DNA from: Chrysaora quinquecirrha
Lineage: Eukaryota > Cnidaria > Scyphozoa > Semaeostomeae > Pelagiidae
Assembly (NCBI GenBank): GCA_014526335.1
Contig: JACTAT010000010.1
Location: 343,901-407,900, forward strand
Direction of reading: 5' to 3'
Length of the DNA: 64,000 bases
Shown here: positions 33,367 to 44,800 of the stretch, one piece after another
Position numbering within the stretch: the stretch's first letter is position 1
Layout: each line of letters begins with the position of its first letter
Made by a program: the position numbers and the translations under genes
Notes under the pieces: model-generated
Database searches by the model: none
What the model saw: only the letters and a program-made list of their open reading frames with translations
Told to the model about the DNA's origin: nothing

Positions 33367-33791
33367 ATCCCTGCAATTTCAATCTTTACATGTACATTGA
33401 TTTGCCATAGGTTAATTTTTTGTCAGATTGGTTTGTTTTGTTTATATTATAGCAAGGCCGTCAAAGGAAGCTGAGATTGTGAGTATTTGATTTGATGACG
33501 TAATGGTTTTTTGACATCTTAATATTGTTGTCAAAATTTTTGGGGGGGCTTAATCCCTGTAAAGATAGATAAATTAGGTTTTTTAAGTTGCACTTTCTAA
33601 ACTATAACCTGGTCGTTGAGCAGAGAATAAAGATATTTTTTGTATATTGTCATTTCTTCAATAATAAGATGCTGGATTTGCAGTTTGTTTCAATATTTTC
33701 TTGAAACAACATAGCAAAACAAAAAACCAAATCTATATATTTCTATTCTTATAACGTAACATCAACAATAATTTGGACTTAAGTTTTGAAT
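33367..33791. other. No gene recognised
   Basis: AT-rich spacer between the satellite and the 3' end of the interrupted Ulp1-type gene; probably includes the 3' UTR of the latter. Confidence 0.4.
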
Positions 33792-33956
33792 TTAATTTTG
33801 GTCTCTTATGCACTGTTGGTCTTCTTTTAGCTGTCTTAAAAGACGAATACGTTGGGAGTCACTTTCAGCAAAGCTCCATGTCATCTTTGGAAGCAGCTGA
33901 TCCACATTTGTCATATTGACAAAATCTTCTGCAGCTAAGATTACACCAACACCACA
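33792..33956 (-). pseudogene. Ulp1-type protease gene, 3' part after transposon insertion
   Basis: The minus frame reads CGVGVILAAEDFVNMTNVDQ and ends IRDQN-stop at 33792. This is the segment following the nucleophile Cys of Ulp1/C48 peptidases (SCGV... then an Ala-rich helix). It continues in the same frame, across the 6.5-kb transposon, from TSGAASC at 40504-40525. The Cys codon TGT is part of the duplicated target TGTGG. Confidence 0.75.
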
Positions 33957-34485
33957 TATCACCCGCCAATATATCTTATATAATTGCAATATACATTGAA
34001 ATTTTTCGTGCAATTATATATCATCTGTAATCATTTATCAGAATATTTTATTTATAAATATATTTAGAGTATAGATACATATTAACTGCACATATATTGA
34101 TTTGATTTACTATATTTATGATTAAAATCTCTTAATAGATCGAGCTTTTTTCAAATATAAAGTATATTTTGCAAATATATGGAACTTGCGCAAAGTACTT
34201 GCGCGCTGGCAAAGAAAAAACGTCCATCTTCTTTTTTCGCACACCAATGGTGTAGGCTTGTGGAAATGACGTCTGCTCCTGCTCTAGAAGACTTTTTTGA
34301 TGAAATACCGAGATTAGGGCCGATTAGTAGACCAAGCAAGAAGAAACATATTCAGTAATGACTTGAATCAACTTGAATACTTTCACTGAAAAGTACAAGA
34401 TACTCTTAATGTTTTAAATGTTGTTGTCAGCAGATGTGAGGAGATCAATGCTCCACAAAGTTTTACTCGAGAGCTAACTGCTCTC

Positions 34486-36213
34486 ATGGACAGCATCGTT
34501 CCCTTGAACGAGCGCCTACGAGATGCTATAGAAATTGATGAAGAATATGTGTTGACATTGAACGAACAAGTTCCAAGAAGTTCCCTTGAAAATGTAGATA
34601 ATGTATTTGGCAGACCTCGAATAGCCGTGGAGAAAGAAGAAATGGAACGGCTTTTTGTAATTTATCGGTCTTGGAAAGAGGTAGCATCATTGATGGGCGT
34701 GTCAACAAAAACTTTACAAAGACGTCGTGTTGAGGTGGGACTAAGTGTGTCGGATAGGGTAGGCCCAAGAGACAAACATACACGGACATATCAGATGATG
34801 AGCTGCAGAGAATTATCAGAGACGTCTTAAACGTCCTTCCGAATGCTGGTGAAACCTACATTATAGGTGCATGTAGACAGAGAAACATTCATGTTCAAAG
34901 ACAGAGATTGAGAGATGCGATAAATGCTGTCGACCCAATTAGTCGTGCTCTGCGGCGATCAATTAGCATCATTCGACGAACTTATAATGTTCCTGCTCCA
35001 AACTCACTGTGGTAAGTGTAAAGAAATTAACATGTTTCACCTTCGTTACTAGAAAATAATTGGAACCACTGGGCAGAGAAGCAATACATAATTTATGAGG
35101 GAAAAACGTTTGCGAATCGGAAAAACAAAATTCTTAGAATTAACTTTCGCTAAAATGGGAACTTATCGCAAACTTGGCTTCCTATGAAATTTTGTGTCTT
35201 ATGAAGTCTAAAATGTTCATCAATTCTAAAATTCTTAGTTCCGTATTCAAACCATTTCCTAATTCAAATGAGAACTTAAAATGTTTGAAAGTTGGAATAG
35301 CTAGAAATTTGTCAATGGTTTGTCATCTGTGTACTATTCTCCACTCTAATAACGTCACTCTCCTTATGGATTTCACAATAAGAGCTTTAGTTTGTTCTTC
35401 TCTCATAGGCATATTGATGGGCACCATAAGTTGATACGTTGGAGGATGGTGATTCACGGAGCTATTGATGGATACAGCAGGCTTATTACGTACCTAAAGT
35501 GCAGTAACAACAACAAAGCATCAACCATGTTAGATTTGTTTATCAATGCTGTTTCTATTCATGGTCTACCTTCACGTGTGCGTGCAGACTTTGGGGTGGA
35601 GAACGTAGATGTTGCGCGATACATGTTAAAGTGCTCGGAGCGAGGGATCAACCGGGGAAGTTTCATAACTGGCAAATCCGTGCACAATCAAATAATTGAG
35701 CGCTTGTTGGGGGAGGTTGGCAGATGTGTTGGACGCCATTACAAGAATATATTTCACTTCCTGGAATCAGAGCAACTTCTTGACCCTCTTGACGAAGTAC
35801 ACTTGTTTGCGTTGCAGTATATTTATTTACCACGTATCAATGCGGCTTTGGATGAATTCACGAATGATTGGTCATTCCATCCAATATCAACTGCTGGCAA
35901 CAGAGATCCAAGGCAACTTTGGCACTCTGGAATGCGCAGAATGATGCACCTTGACCCAAATACACCAGAAGTAGCAGGTATCAACGATTGGTCAGAATAT
36001 GGCATTGACGAGGCTGCTCCATTTCGAGATGCTGAGACATCAAACGTTATCTCAGTTGCCGATTCTAGATTTCACATATGCGACGATCATCTCCGACAAC
36101 AGCGCCAACAACTTAACCCGATGGATGACGATGGTAATAACGGCGTCTATTTGTATCAAGAAACCCTTACAGCGGTAACGAACACTCTTGCTGGACAATG
36201 CTCTTCTACTTAA
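34486..36213 (+). pseudogene. Integrase-core (DDE) transposase, two exons, one frame break
   Basis: Exon 1 runs 34486-35011 (coding may start further up, about 34370) and exon 2 35409-36213, joined TG/GTAAGT to CTCATAG/G to make a Trp codon. A helix-turn-helix (WKEVASLMGVSTKTLQRRR, about 34672-34728) precedes the integrase core. The triad is visible as [11 protein letters not shown] (Asp), [13 protein letters not shown] (Asp) and [10 protein letters not shown] (Glu). The tail is DPNTPEV to QCSST. Exon 1 is one base short of the phase its donor needs, and the frame slips between about 34770 and 34790. The catalytic exon is intact. It should cut and join the element's TIRs in the nucleus. Confidence 0.85.
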
Positions 36214-36501
36214 AGGCTTCGTGTCAATCGAACGTATATTCAGTTAAATGTTGTCTAAATGAACTACTTGAAACACGAGAAAGAAGGATTAAGATTTCAT
36301 TGTAACCTCAACATTTCGACTTGTAAAAAAACATAACATTTCTGAACATAACATTTCAACTGGTAACATAAACATAAAGATAGCTGTAATTGATATTGGA
36401 TATAATGATACACTAACAGGCTGCGCTCTATGTAGAACAAAGCTAAAGTGATTCTGAGTTTGTCTTTTTATTTGTCCTTGATGAAATGTGTAAAGTTCCA
36501 C

Positions 36502-39500
36502 TTAAAATTCCGCAAATCCAACGCATTCATATTCCAATGCTTTTTCGAATATTGCAAAGAATTCCTCTTTACTTGACAATCCTGTTGGCAGTTGCAGGGT
36601 GGTGGTCAGCCGGCAAAAATTCCAAGAAAATTGTCTTGTCTTGAGATGAAGACATATCTTCAAAGCCTGTTGAAAATTTGAGTAGATCTGTTAGTTGACG
36701 CTGAGTGGCTTGCTTTATGAAACTTTTGACCCAAGACATGCTCTCTACCTTCTTTGTGTCATCCTCAGAGTGTTCCCATTGAATGAGGTTGAGAAATTCA
36801 TCCGTATCAATGTATTTGGGAGAGCCATGAAACAAGCTTCTTGCAGCCTCCAAGCAAAGGTATTCTTTAAAACCCATGAAAATCAGGCCTTCACGAATTG
36901 CTTTAACTTTCCCTCCTCTTCGTGTTATGGTCTCCTCGTGCAGTAACAAATTAATTAGAATGTCCTTGTTGGTCCATGTTATCGCTTCTGTTGGTTCCCA
37001 ATCTGAGGAGCTGATTATCTGCTCAAATGCAGGCCAATCAGCAGTATTAAATGTGTCGTTGATTGCTTCATTCGTATCACATTTTCTCAGCAATTTCACA
37101 AAGTTGATGAGGCAACCAGTGGCGCTGTTTATTGGGATATCTTCTAGCGAAATATCTCCGGATGTACCATCCTCATTGAACAACACATCCATAACCCATG
37201 GTGCTAGAAAGTTAGAATGAGGACCACTCTGCAGCAGACTGTGTGCAATTATGATGCCAAATATCTTAAATATTTGTAGATTGCCTCCAGCTCTCTTAGG
37301 GACAAGCAGTCATTCTTTGCCATCGACACACTCAAATAATTGCTTCTTTCCTTCATTAAATACCTGGGTGAAAAATTCAATTTTGAGAGCCCCTGCATCT
37401 ATACCATCCTCACCATCATATGTTATACATAATCTTTGAAAAAGTTTATTACAGTCACCCATCTTTGCTTTATAGAAGGTCAAAGCATCTCTCCATAAAT
37501 TTGCACGAGAAACTCGTAGCAATGTGCTTTCGTCACTGCTCTGAAGCATTCTTACCTGGTAGCTCTTAAGTATGGCAGGTGCGTTTTCAGGTGGACTTGA
37601 TGCAGACATGGTTGCAGCTGATGGGTTCTGTGACATTAAGTTGTCCATTGCTTCATTGACATCAAGTGCCCTACTCAAGGCTACCTCTATGTCTTCAACT
37701 GCAATGTCTGGCAAGATTTCTTGAATGTACCTGATATTTGCTGGTGTGTTCAGTAAATTCTGTTGGTGGCTTGTTGCTATCTCATTAGCAAGCTAAAAAG
37801 AATTTAAGAACATAGGACATTACATCCACTGAAAAATTCAGTAATTTGTATGTCACAACATCATAAAAATCATAAAGATTATGCAAGGCATTTTTTTTGT
37901 TTGCAATGCATAAACCATGTAACCACTTTATCTGGTTTAGACCCCTGTGATGTTAAATTTCTAGTTGGGCACCTGTGATTCTGATGATCAGGGTCAAGCT
38001 TAATCAAACCCTACACTGTAAAACAGATCGTCCATGAATTTTAGGGAAAACGCCCCTAAATTGCATTTGTCCCTATTTTAACACTAAATTGTCCCTTTTT
38101 TGTCCTTTAATATTGTGGACAAATGATGTTATAACTGATTTAGTGTCACGTAAAATCAAATTTCTAACGGTCAACGTCAACATCGGGTCGAAGTAGAAAG
38201 TTTCAAGGCAGGAAGAAAGAGAGAGGTTCTTGGGAGCAACTTCTGTTAAAAGCCAAAGCTGATTTAAGAAACTGGTAAGTGAATCAATGAATATATTCTT
38301 AAAAATCTGCTAGGGTTCCTTCTGATCCAAAAATGAAAATTTAATGTTTCTTTTGGTATTTTAGACGGGGAACTTAGGCATCTTGACCTTCGTATTTGAA
38401 ATTCTTTATCTTTAAAAACGAAACAAGAACGATTTTTCTATAGTGTGAATCTTCATGAAAATCGGTGATATTTAGTGTTATTGGGAGCAAACATAAAAGT
38501 ACATGATACTGGGAATGACGATTAGAGAAATTAAGGGTGTTTGGCATCAACTACATTTTTTCGATTAGCTCTACAATCAGAGCGTTTCACCTTCAAAATT
38601 ACAAAATTTTCAATCTGTTCACCCTATGCCTAACTTAAATAATTGCTCTGGAAATGAAATGCTTTCATGGAAAGAAGAGCGCAAAGGAACGGCTAAAGTT
38701 TATCATTTACTGTTTGTTTTTTTTAGATATGCTTTTTGCTTGATACTGGAACTGGCTTTTTCAGATGCGGTATTCGTGAATGGCAAGGTTGAATGTAAAG
38801 ACGAGGAAAACGAGGAAAGACTGCTGATTGTGTCAACATACTTTATAGAAGCATAATTTTCTCCTTGCACAAGCTCGTTGCAAGGAATTTTTCTTGAGAA
38901 AGTCGACTTTCTTCTTTTGCTTTTATTCCCACTCAATCACTCAAGTTGTTAGTACTTTATTGCTGCATTACACACTACTTGCCGTACATACGACAGTACA
39001 TCAGGACAATTTTAGCTGAAAAGTCAGCTCTAAAGATACTAATCCGGCAACATATCTGTGATCAGATGCTGCTCTGTATCCGCTGTTTCACATACTGTCA
39101 ATTGCATACTTGGACGAAGCCATATATTCTTCTGGGCAAACAGGCGGCTTACACAAGCTCCATCAAGCTTCTGTCCTTCTTGGAGGCAAGGCTGTTGTAA
39201 TGAACGGCCCACACCAAGCAACAATGATATTCTAAACAATAGACAAAAATATTATCAGTGCCAATCACATACAACTTTTCCATAAACACACCAGGACGAA
39301 AAAATCAAGGGGGCTGTTGCAATACATCCCGAGCAAAACATGCCATGCCCTTCCCCCCATATTTCCAGTGCCCTTTAATACAAAGAATGTTTTAGATTTA
39401 CCCTGCATTGAGCAGGAGCCCAGTTGTCACTTAAAAGGTAGTTTTCCTAACCTTTGTTTGCCAGGCTCTTTTGGAATGCTTTGAAGCTGATCTTCAAAAC

Positions 39501-40155
39501 AGTTGTCCAGGAAGCCAATCACTTCTTCTTCTGTCCATGATTTCTTCAGTTCTAGTTCACTTCTGATAAAACCCCTCTGCATTAAATCTGCTTTTCTTTG
39601 CCCGCGGATAACATCAGTTTCTGTGTTTGATGGTAATAGCACAACTTCTTTTGTTTTGAAAGTATCAGATGCTCTACCAAGTGTTCTACTTGGCACTGAC
39701 GCTGATCTGGCCCTATCAGCTCTTGCTGGCCTAATGCTACCTATGATACGTCCCGAGGAGTCACTTGGTCTTTGATTTGATGATGATGCAGCACTACCTC
39801 TTGCTGTGTAAGGGGCAGTAGATCTCCCAGACGAATAGCTGCGTCCACGATGATAAACGGCCCTCTGGAGGGAGGATCCACCTCTGTTAAACACAGATTG
39901 AAATTCCTCAGCTGGCGACGAAAAGCCGGGTCGAACAACGACAGCATGGCTTGAGGTTGAGGTGGGTGTGGGTTGGCTGCTGTGTGTTGCTGACATGGTC
40001 ATCATGGCTCCTGTTGAAGTTAAATTCTGTGTCCTTGATATGCCTGTCTGCACTTCCAATAATTGGTTGAGCGTCTCTCGAAAGGAAGGATGGTTGACAA
40101 TGTTGCTAACAATATTGTTAATATCTGGTAAGCTGTTAGGCCTTCCATCCTCCAT
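36502..40155 (-). pseudogene. Transposon-borne HECT E3 ubiquitin ligase (G2E3-like), disabled
   Basis: Exons 40155-39452, 39231-39096 and 37792-36502 join with matching phases (AAAG/GTTAGG, then GACA/GTATGT). The N-terminal part is Ser/Arg-rich and then EVVLLPSNTETDVIRGQ...SWTEEEVIGFLDN, as in G2E3-like transposon-linked proteins. A HECT domain starts at about YDGEDGIDAGALKIEFFTQV and includes KIFGIIIAHSLLQSGP. A TGA interrupts it in frame at 37310-37312. Near the C-lobe, about 36590-36625, the frame shifts and the stretch that should hold the catalytic Cys is shortened, while LPTGLSSKEEFF and GFAEF-stop follow. So ligase activity is lost in this copy. Confidence 0.82.
37795..39095. other. 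Large intron of the HECT gene
   Basis: AT-rich, no gene recognised. A CCCCTAAATTGCATTTGTCCC/GTCCCTTTTTTGTCC patch (38050-38110) looks like element debris. Confidence 0.4.
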
Positions 40156-40503
40156 CTTGAAAGCTGCAATGCGGAAGTTTGTAAACCACGCCAGTTATTT
40201 GCCAGCGCGCAAGTACTTTGCGCAAGTTCCATATATTTGCAAAATATACTTTATATTTGAAAAAGCTCGATCTATTAAGAGATTTTAATCATAAATATAG
40301 TAAATCAAATCAATATATGTGCAGTTAATATGTATCTATACTCTAAATATATTTATAAATAAAATATTCTGATAAATGATTACAGATGATATATAATTGC
40401 ACGAAAAATTTCAATGTATATTGCAATTATATAAGATAAATTCATAGCTAATATATATTTGAACATTTTTTTACTTTTGTCTACTATGGCGGGGGATACC
40501 ACA

Positions 40504-41674
40504 GCTTGCAGCTCCTGATGTTCCTGGTTTTCTGGGTTGTTGTGGCATGCCAAACCTTCTGAATTCTAAAGTTGGTCTAGACCAAGATTTTTTCCAAGAA
40601 ATTTATTGTCTGGGATCTTTTAATGGAGAAGGAATCATCAGGAATCTTGTGACATTCATTAAGTTGTTTGGTGGTTCGTAGTGAAGACGGTCATCAAACC
40701 AGACTGTTACTGATGGTAAGTGGATCCTTGTTTTATGTCCTTTATGTATTTTGCTCTTGAGTTGATAGTTGACTCAATTGAAGGACTTGCTCTGTCATTG
40801 CTAAGCATTCCAACAATCGTTGGCTCAGTACTGCATGGCAAGCACATTGATGACTGGTTTGTTAAGTTTTTATTCATTTTTGCAAAGAAGTAATCAATGA
40901 TTTCATCATTGACCCAGTCGTCACAGGCAAGTGAGTTGAATGAGTACCCATGTAATATGTGGTGTCCACATCTTAAGACAACATCATCCCACGGCGCATC
41001 CATAAGAAATTCATACACATCAGAATTACTGCATGTTTTTGCATGGTTTGTAACCACTCTCTTTCCTTTTCAACGCCAATTTTGCTCTGCCAACTGACAC
41101 TTTGCAAGGATGCGCAAATCTTCTTTTGTCATAGTTCCAACATTATTGATCTTGAAATATTGTCTGTTGAGAATTTTGTCATCCAAGTTCTTTTTCGCAG
41201 ATTCTTCATAAGCTACGGCTCCTTGTTGAAGTACATGTTGACAGTGCTCAGGAGAAGGTCGTTGATAAAGTTGATCTAGTTTTGTTTCCACAGCCTTTTG
41301 TTCAAAAAATATTTCTGTGTCTTTCACTGTGAGTGCAACTATTGGAGGCAGTTTGAGCTCTGCAATTTATCTTCGTGGAAGAACTTTATCTTGAAGTTTT
41401 ATGGTGTGAGCAATGGATCTGCTCCTCTCTTGAAAACAAGTAGATGATCCAAAGCAAAAACTGTTGGTTTTGCCTCTTTCTTTTTCTTGCTTGATTTGAT
41501 TTTTTCGACTTCATTATTCTTGCGTTTTTTATTCGTAAAGGCACTTCCTTTACATCTTTTTACCTCCCGCTTCTGTCCCCTGTCCTTTTTTCTTTCCGTT
41601 TCTTTTGCTGTCACAGCGTTTGCATTTAGGATAAAAACATTTTCTTTCATGTGCTGCCTCACTATTTTCACCAA
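40504..41674 (-). pseudogene. Ulp1-type (C48) cysteine-protease gene, 5' part
   Basis: The minus strand carries a Lys-rich leader (41674-41399), a segment KDTEIFFEQKAVETKLDQL (41327-41073), a TGA at 41070-41072 in the same frame, then the Ulp1 fold: FNSLACDDWVNDEIIDYFF (about 40890-40945). After a frame change come HLPSVTVWFDDRLHYEP (candidate His and Asp, about 40675-40725) and RFGMPQQPRKPGTSGAASC leading to the Cys at the transposon junction. Ulp1 enzymes process or remove SUMO. Further stops and frame changes lie between 40580 and 40640. It may be a separate gene downstream of the 41.8-46.5 kb gene or its 3' part. Confidence 0.72.
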
Positions 41675-41826
41675 GCGCCGTTTGTCAGTTCTTAGGGTTT
41701 ATGTGTTTGGAAAAAATGAAATGAAATTGGCAGTACTTAAACAGCTCGTTTTTACTATTAAAAAACAACTGGTCTTTTTTTAATTCGATCGTGTTATTGC
41801 CTTCTTCTAGCCCATTGTTGTTTTCT

Positions 41827-44800
41827 AGCCTACTTATTTTTGTCTCGGTCCTTTTTTAAAATTTCATTTCAAAGGTGCTTCTCTTTAGCATCTGTAATGG
41901 TTATGTTGTCGTTATGTGACGTGCCAACCACTTCAATAATTTGCTTTGGTATTCTATATGTCCACTCATTGATGAATACGTGTCTGTTCTCACCATTCTT
42001 CTCACTCATTTGGCATAGAATGAAAGCATCTGTGCTGTCCAGATCTAACTCATTATATCGAACATACTCATTCTTTTCCAATTTTATGCACATGACTGCT
42101 CTTGCGATATCCCAGCTATTGGCTGTAATGCACGCAATGATGTCGTTAGGTTGAGGTGAATCGTTGCTAGAGAATTTCTGCTTTTCTAGGTCTTCAAGCC
42201 ACTTCTGTGACATTCTCCACCTTGCAATCCTGCAAGTTCCTCGTGGCATTAATGTGCTCTCTCTAAGGAGAATGGCACATGCTTTTCCAACATGAATGGT
42301 TCCATCTCCAAGACTCACCTCTGCGTTATCATCTCTATTTTTCTCTGGCTTTGGTCTTCGAAACCCTTTGTCACTAACATTTCTTTCCCAAGGAGGTGAA
42401 AGTAGCCAATTGAGAGTTTCTACTTCGGTTGCAAGTTCATCAGCATGTTCAAAGAGTCCACTAAACGTTAAGGCTTGCTTTTTTAGGTCCAGTGGAGGTA
42501 TTTCATGCCTTCGTTTATAATCTTCAACTCTTCTACGAAGCTCTTCAAAGTTCTCAGCAGTTTGACATGGATTGTTGTTGCAATTTGTCATTTGCGTACA
42601 GGTCACTTCATGTTCCTCATCGCTACTATCAGTATCTGATGTTGGTAGCAGGTCAGTCGCTGCGTCTTGGATGGCACAAATATCAGTATCATATTGCTTG
42701 TCAGTGAGACGTTCTTCGGGGATTGCCTCAAGCTCTGAAGCCATTGATGCCAGTCGTTCTATTCCTTTAGCAACGAAGTCAAGGGAATCTGATTCAGTCT
42801 CCAAATTTTCTGCTCTGGTGAATGCCTCCGGTATCTCCTCTTCCTCATCGCTTGTGCTGTCTTCATCAAACATATCTGGCTCAATTCTGCAATATTTCTC
42901 TCTTGGCTTGAGGATCTTCCAACTTGGACAAATCGGATGATCCCAGTAGCCTTTCTTATGTAGCAGATCTTTCATACCCAATAACTCAACGACTTTGTTT
43001 CCCATTTTTCTTCCATTTAAGAAACTTTGACGAATCTCATTAGTAGAAGGAAGATCAAAAATTTCTTTATTGTTCATGTCATGTCTTCTTCTGCTGTGTA
43101 ACAGATGTTTTGTTGCATAAATCAAAGATTGTTCTCCTGCGATAAGTCGTACATGCTCTACCATGTCTTTGATGCTCCAAACACCATGCCTCTGCTTCAA
43201 AGATCGAAAGAGCTGCTCACATTGGTTCGATCCATCCTCTGATGTTGTGAATGGGAATTCAGGAAAGTGCTCTTTATGGATCAAGACTCTGTTTACGAAA
43301 CCCTGCGTTTGAAAAATGAAAAATTTAGTGTATTGTGCTTAAATGAAATTTGATGAAAGTTTGTAGCTTGGATAAATGAATATCCAGGTTCTCCATGCCA
43401 GTACTACTCTCTCTATCAAGCCACACAAGAAAATCTTTCTTTTTATTGATAGTTCTTCACATTCTAAATTGATTATATCAAAAACTGTTCCTGAAAGAAA
43501 AGAATACACCACTGTTGTCATGTTCTTTGATTGCTTGTAAACCACACGTCTTGCTTTCTCGGACAAAATTGCCAGTGCTTCATCAACATCTTGTCTATCC
43601 GCTGGGTTAACAGTCCGTTTTGTTAGACCAGACTGCATTGATAGTGCAAATTCAAAATCTTGCAGGTTAACCACTCCACATGCTGAAGGCAGAAATTTAT
43701 CGATGTAAAGAATTTGTCCTCTGCCAAGCTTGACACCATGCTTTGAGTCACCCATTGGATTTATAGGTAAACCATGTTTATGATATCTGGCAAAAATATA
43801 CCAACCATTAATTTGTAGGGCAATTGCGCCTTTTTCGTACTTTGCCAAACTCTCCAGGTATCTCAAGCCCTTTGAGTCAAAATCAGAGCAAAATAACACC
43901 AAAGGAATTTGTTCCTCGGCCCATCTTGAAGTTAATGTGTCCAACAAATCATTCATGTCACTTGCTGTGAAGTTGTTGTCATGCGGAATTATACATTCAA
44001 CAGCTTCAGGGACTTTCTCCTGCAGTGCATAAGTTAAACCAACAGTTACGTAACTTGCTTTCTTGTTCAACTTAAAGGCATTACCAATTGATTCCAGATC
44101 TTTATATTCTTCAACAAATTGCCACAAACCTTCAGAATCTTTCTTTGCACAGAAACCAATTAATGCCTTCAATTTTGTGTTTGGTTTAACTAGCTTACGG
44201 ACACGGCTTGCATCATGGCAAAATCCTAGCGGCCCAATTTTATTTCTACATGTCCAGTTTGCAGTCTTGAAGTGTTTGTTTATATCTCTCTGCGTGTCAT
44301 ACTTGGATCAAACTTTCCGGCAAAGAGAGCAGGAGGCAAATAGCTCTGGCAAATTCTCATTGAGAAGAGTGAGGCTTGACTGGCATCTGTTAAAAACTAA
44401 CACACTCAAAGCTTGGAGTATTTCGCTGTGTCTAAATCCATATTTTGAAACAGCAGATGCATTCTTTAACAAATCGTTTGCTACAGCAAGCATTGCACCA
44501 GTTAATGATTCTCCAGAATCTTCCCTGTAGCTGCATGCCACATCCATGATATAACTAGACAATTTACCGTTTTGAATGGACTGCAATGAAGATTTCATTT
44601 TCCCGCCTTTCGTGGACAGTCTTTGCAGCTTTCTTGCTTGCTGTTTCCGTATTTTTGCAGCATCTTTAAGAGCAGCCTGCGCTGATGTAGGAAATAGCCT
44701 TATTGGGGTAAATTTGGACACTTTCGGAGTCGTTTTCTTTTGTAGCCTTTGGATCTTCTTTCTCACTGCATCTGATTTTAATTTTCCTTCTGCAATGGTC

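Larger units (their letters stand above)
33957..40498. mobile_element. 6.5-kb DNA transposon with integrase-type transposase and HECT ligase
   Basis: The termini TATCACCCGCC (33957) and, on the other strand, TATCCCCCGCC (40498) are flanked by the 5-bp duplication CCACA at 33952-33956 and 40499-40503. The inverted repeats are nearly identical over about 241 bp (33972-34213 against 40198-40438, one T-run difference). The right end keeps about 45 bp near its tip that the left lacks. Two convergent genes fill it: an integrase-core transposase on plus and a HECT E3 ligase on minus. The arrangement resembles IS3EU/Ginger-like eukaryotic elements, but I cannot fix the superfamily. High arm identity implies recent activity. 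Confidence 0.9.
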
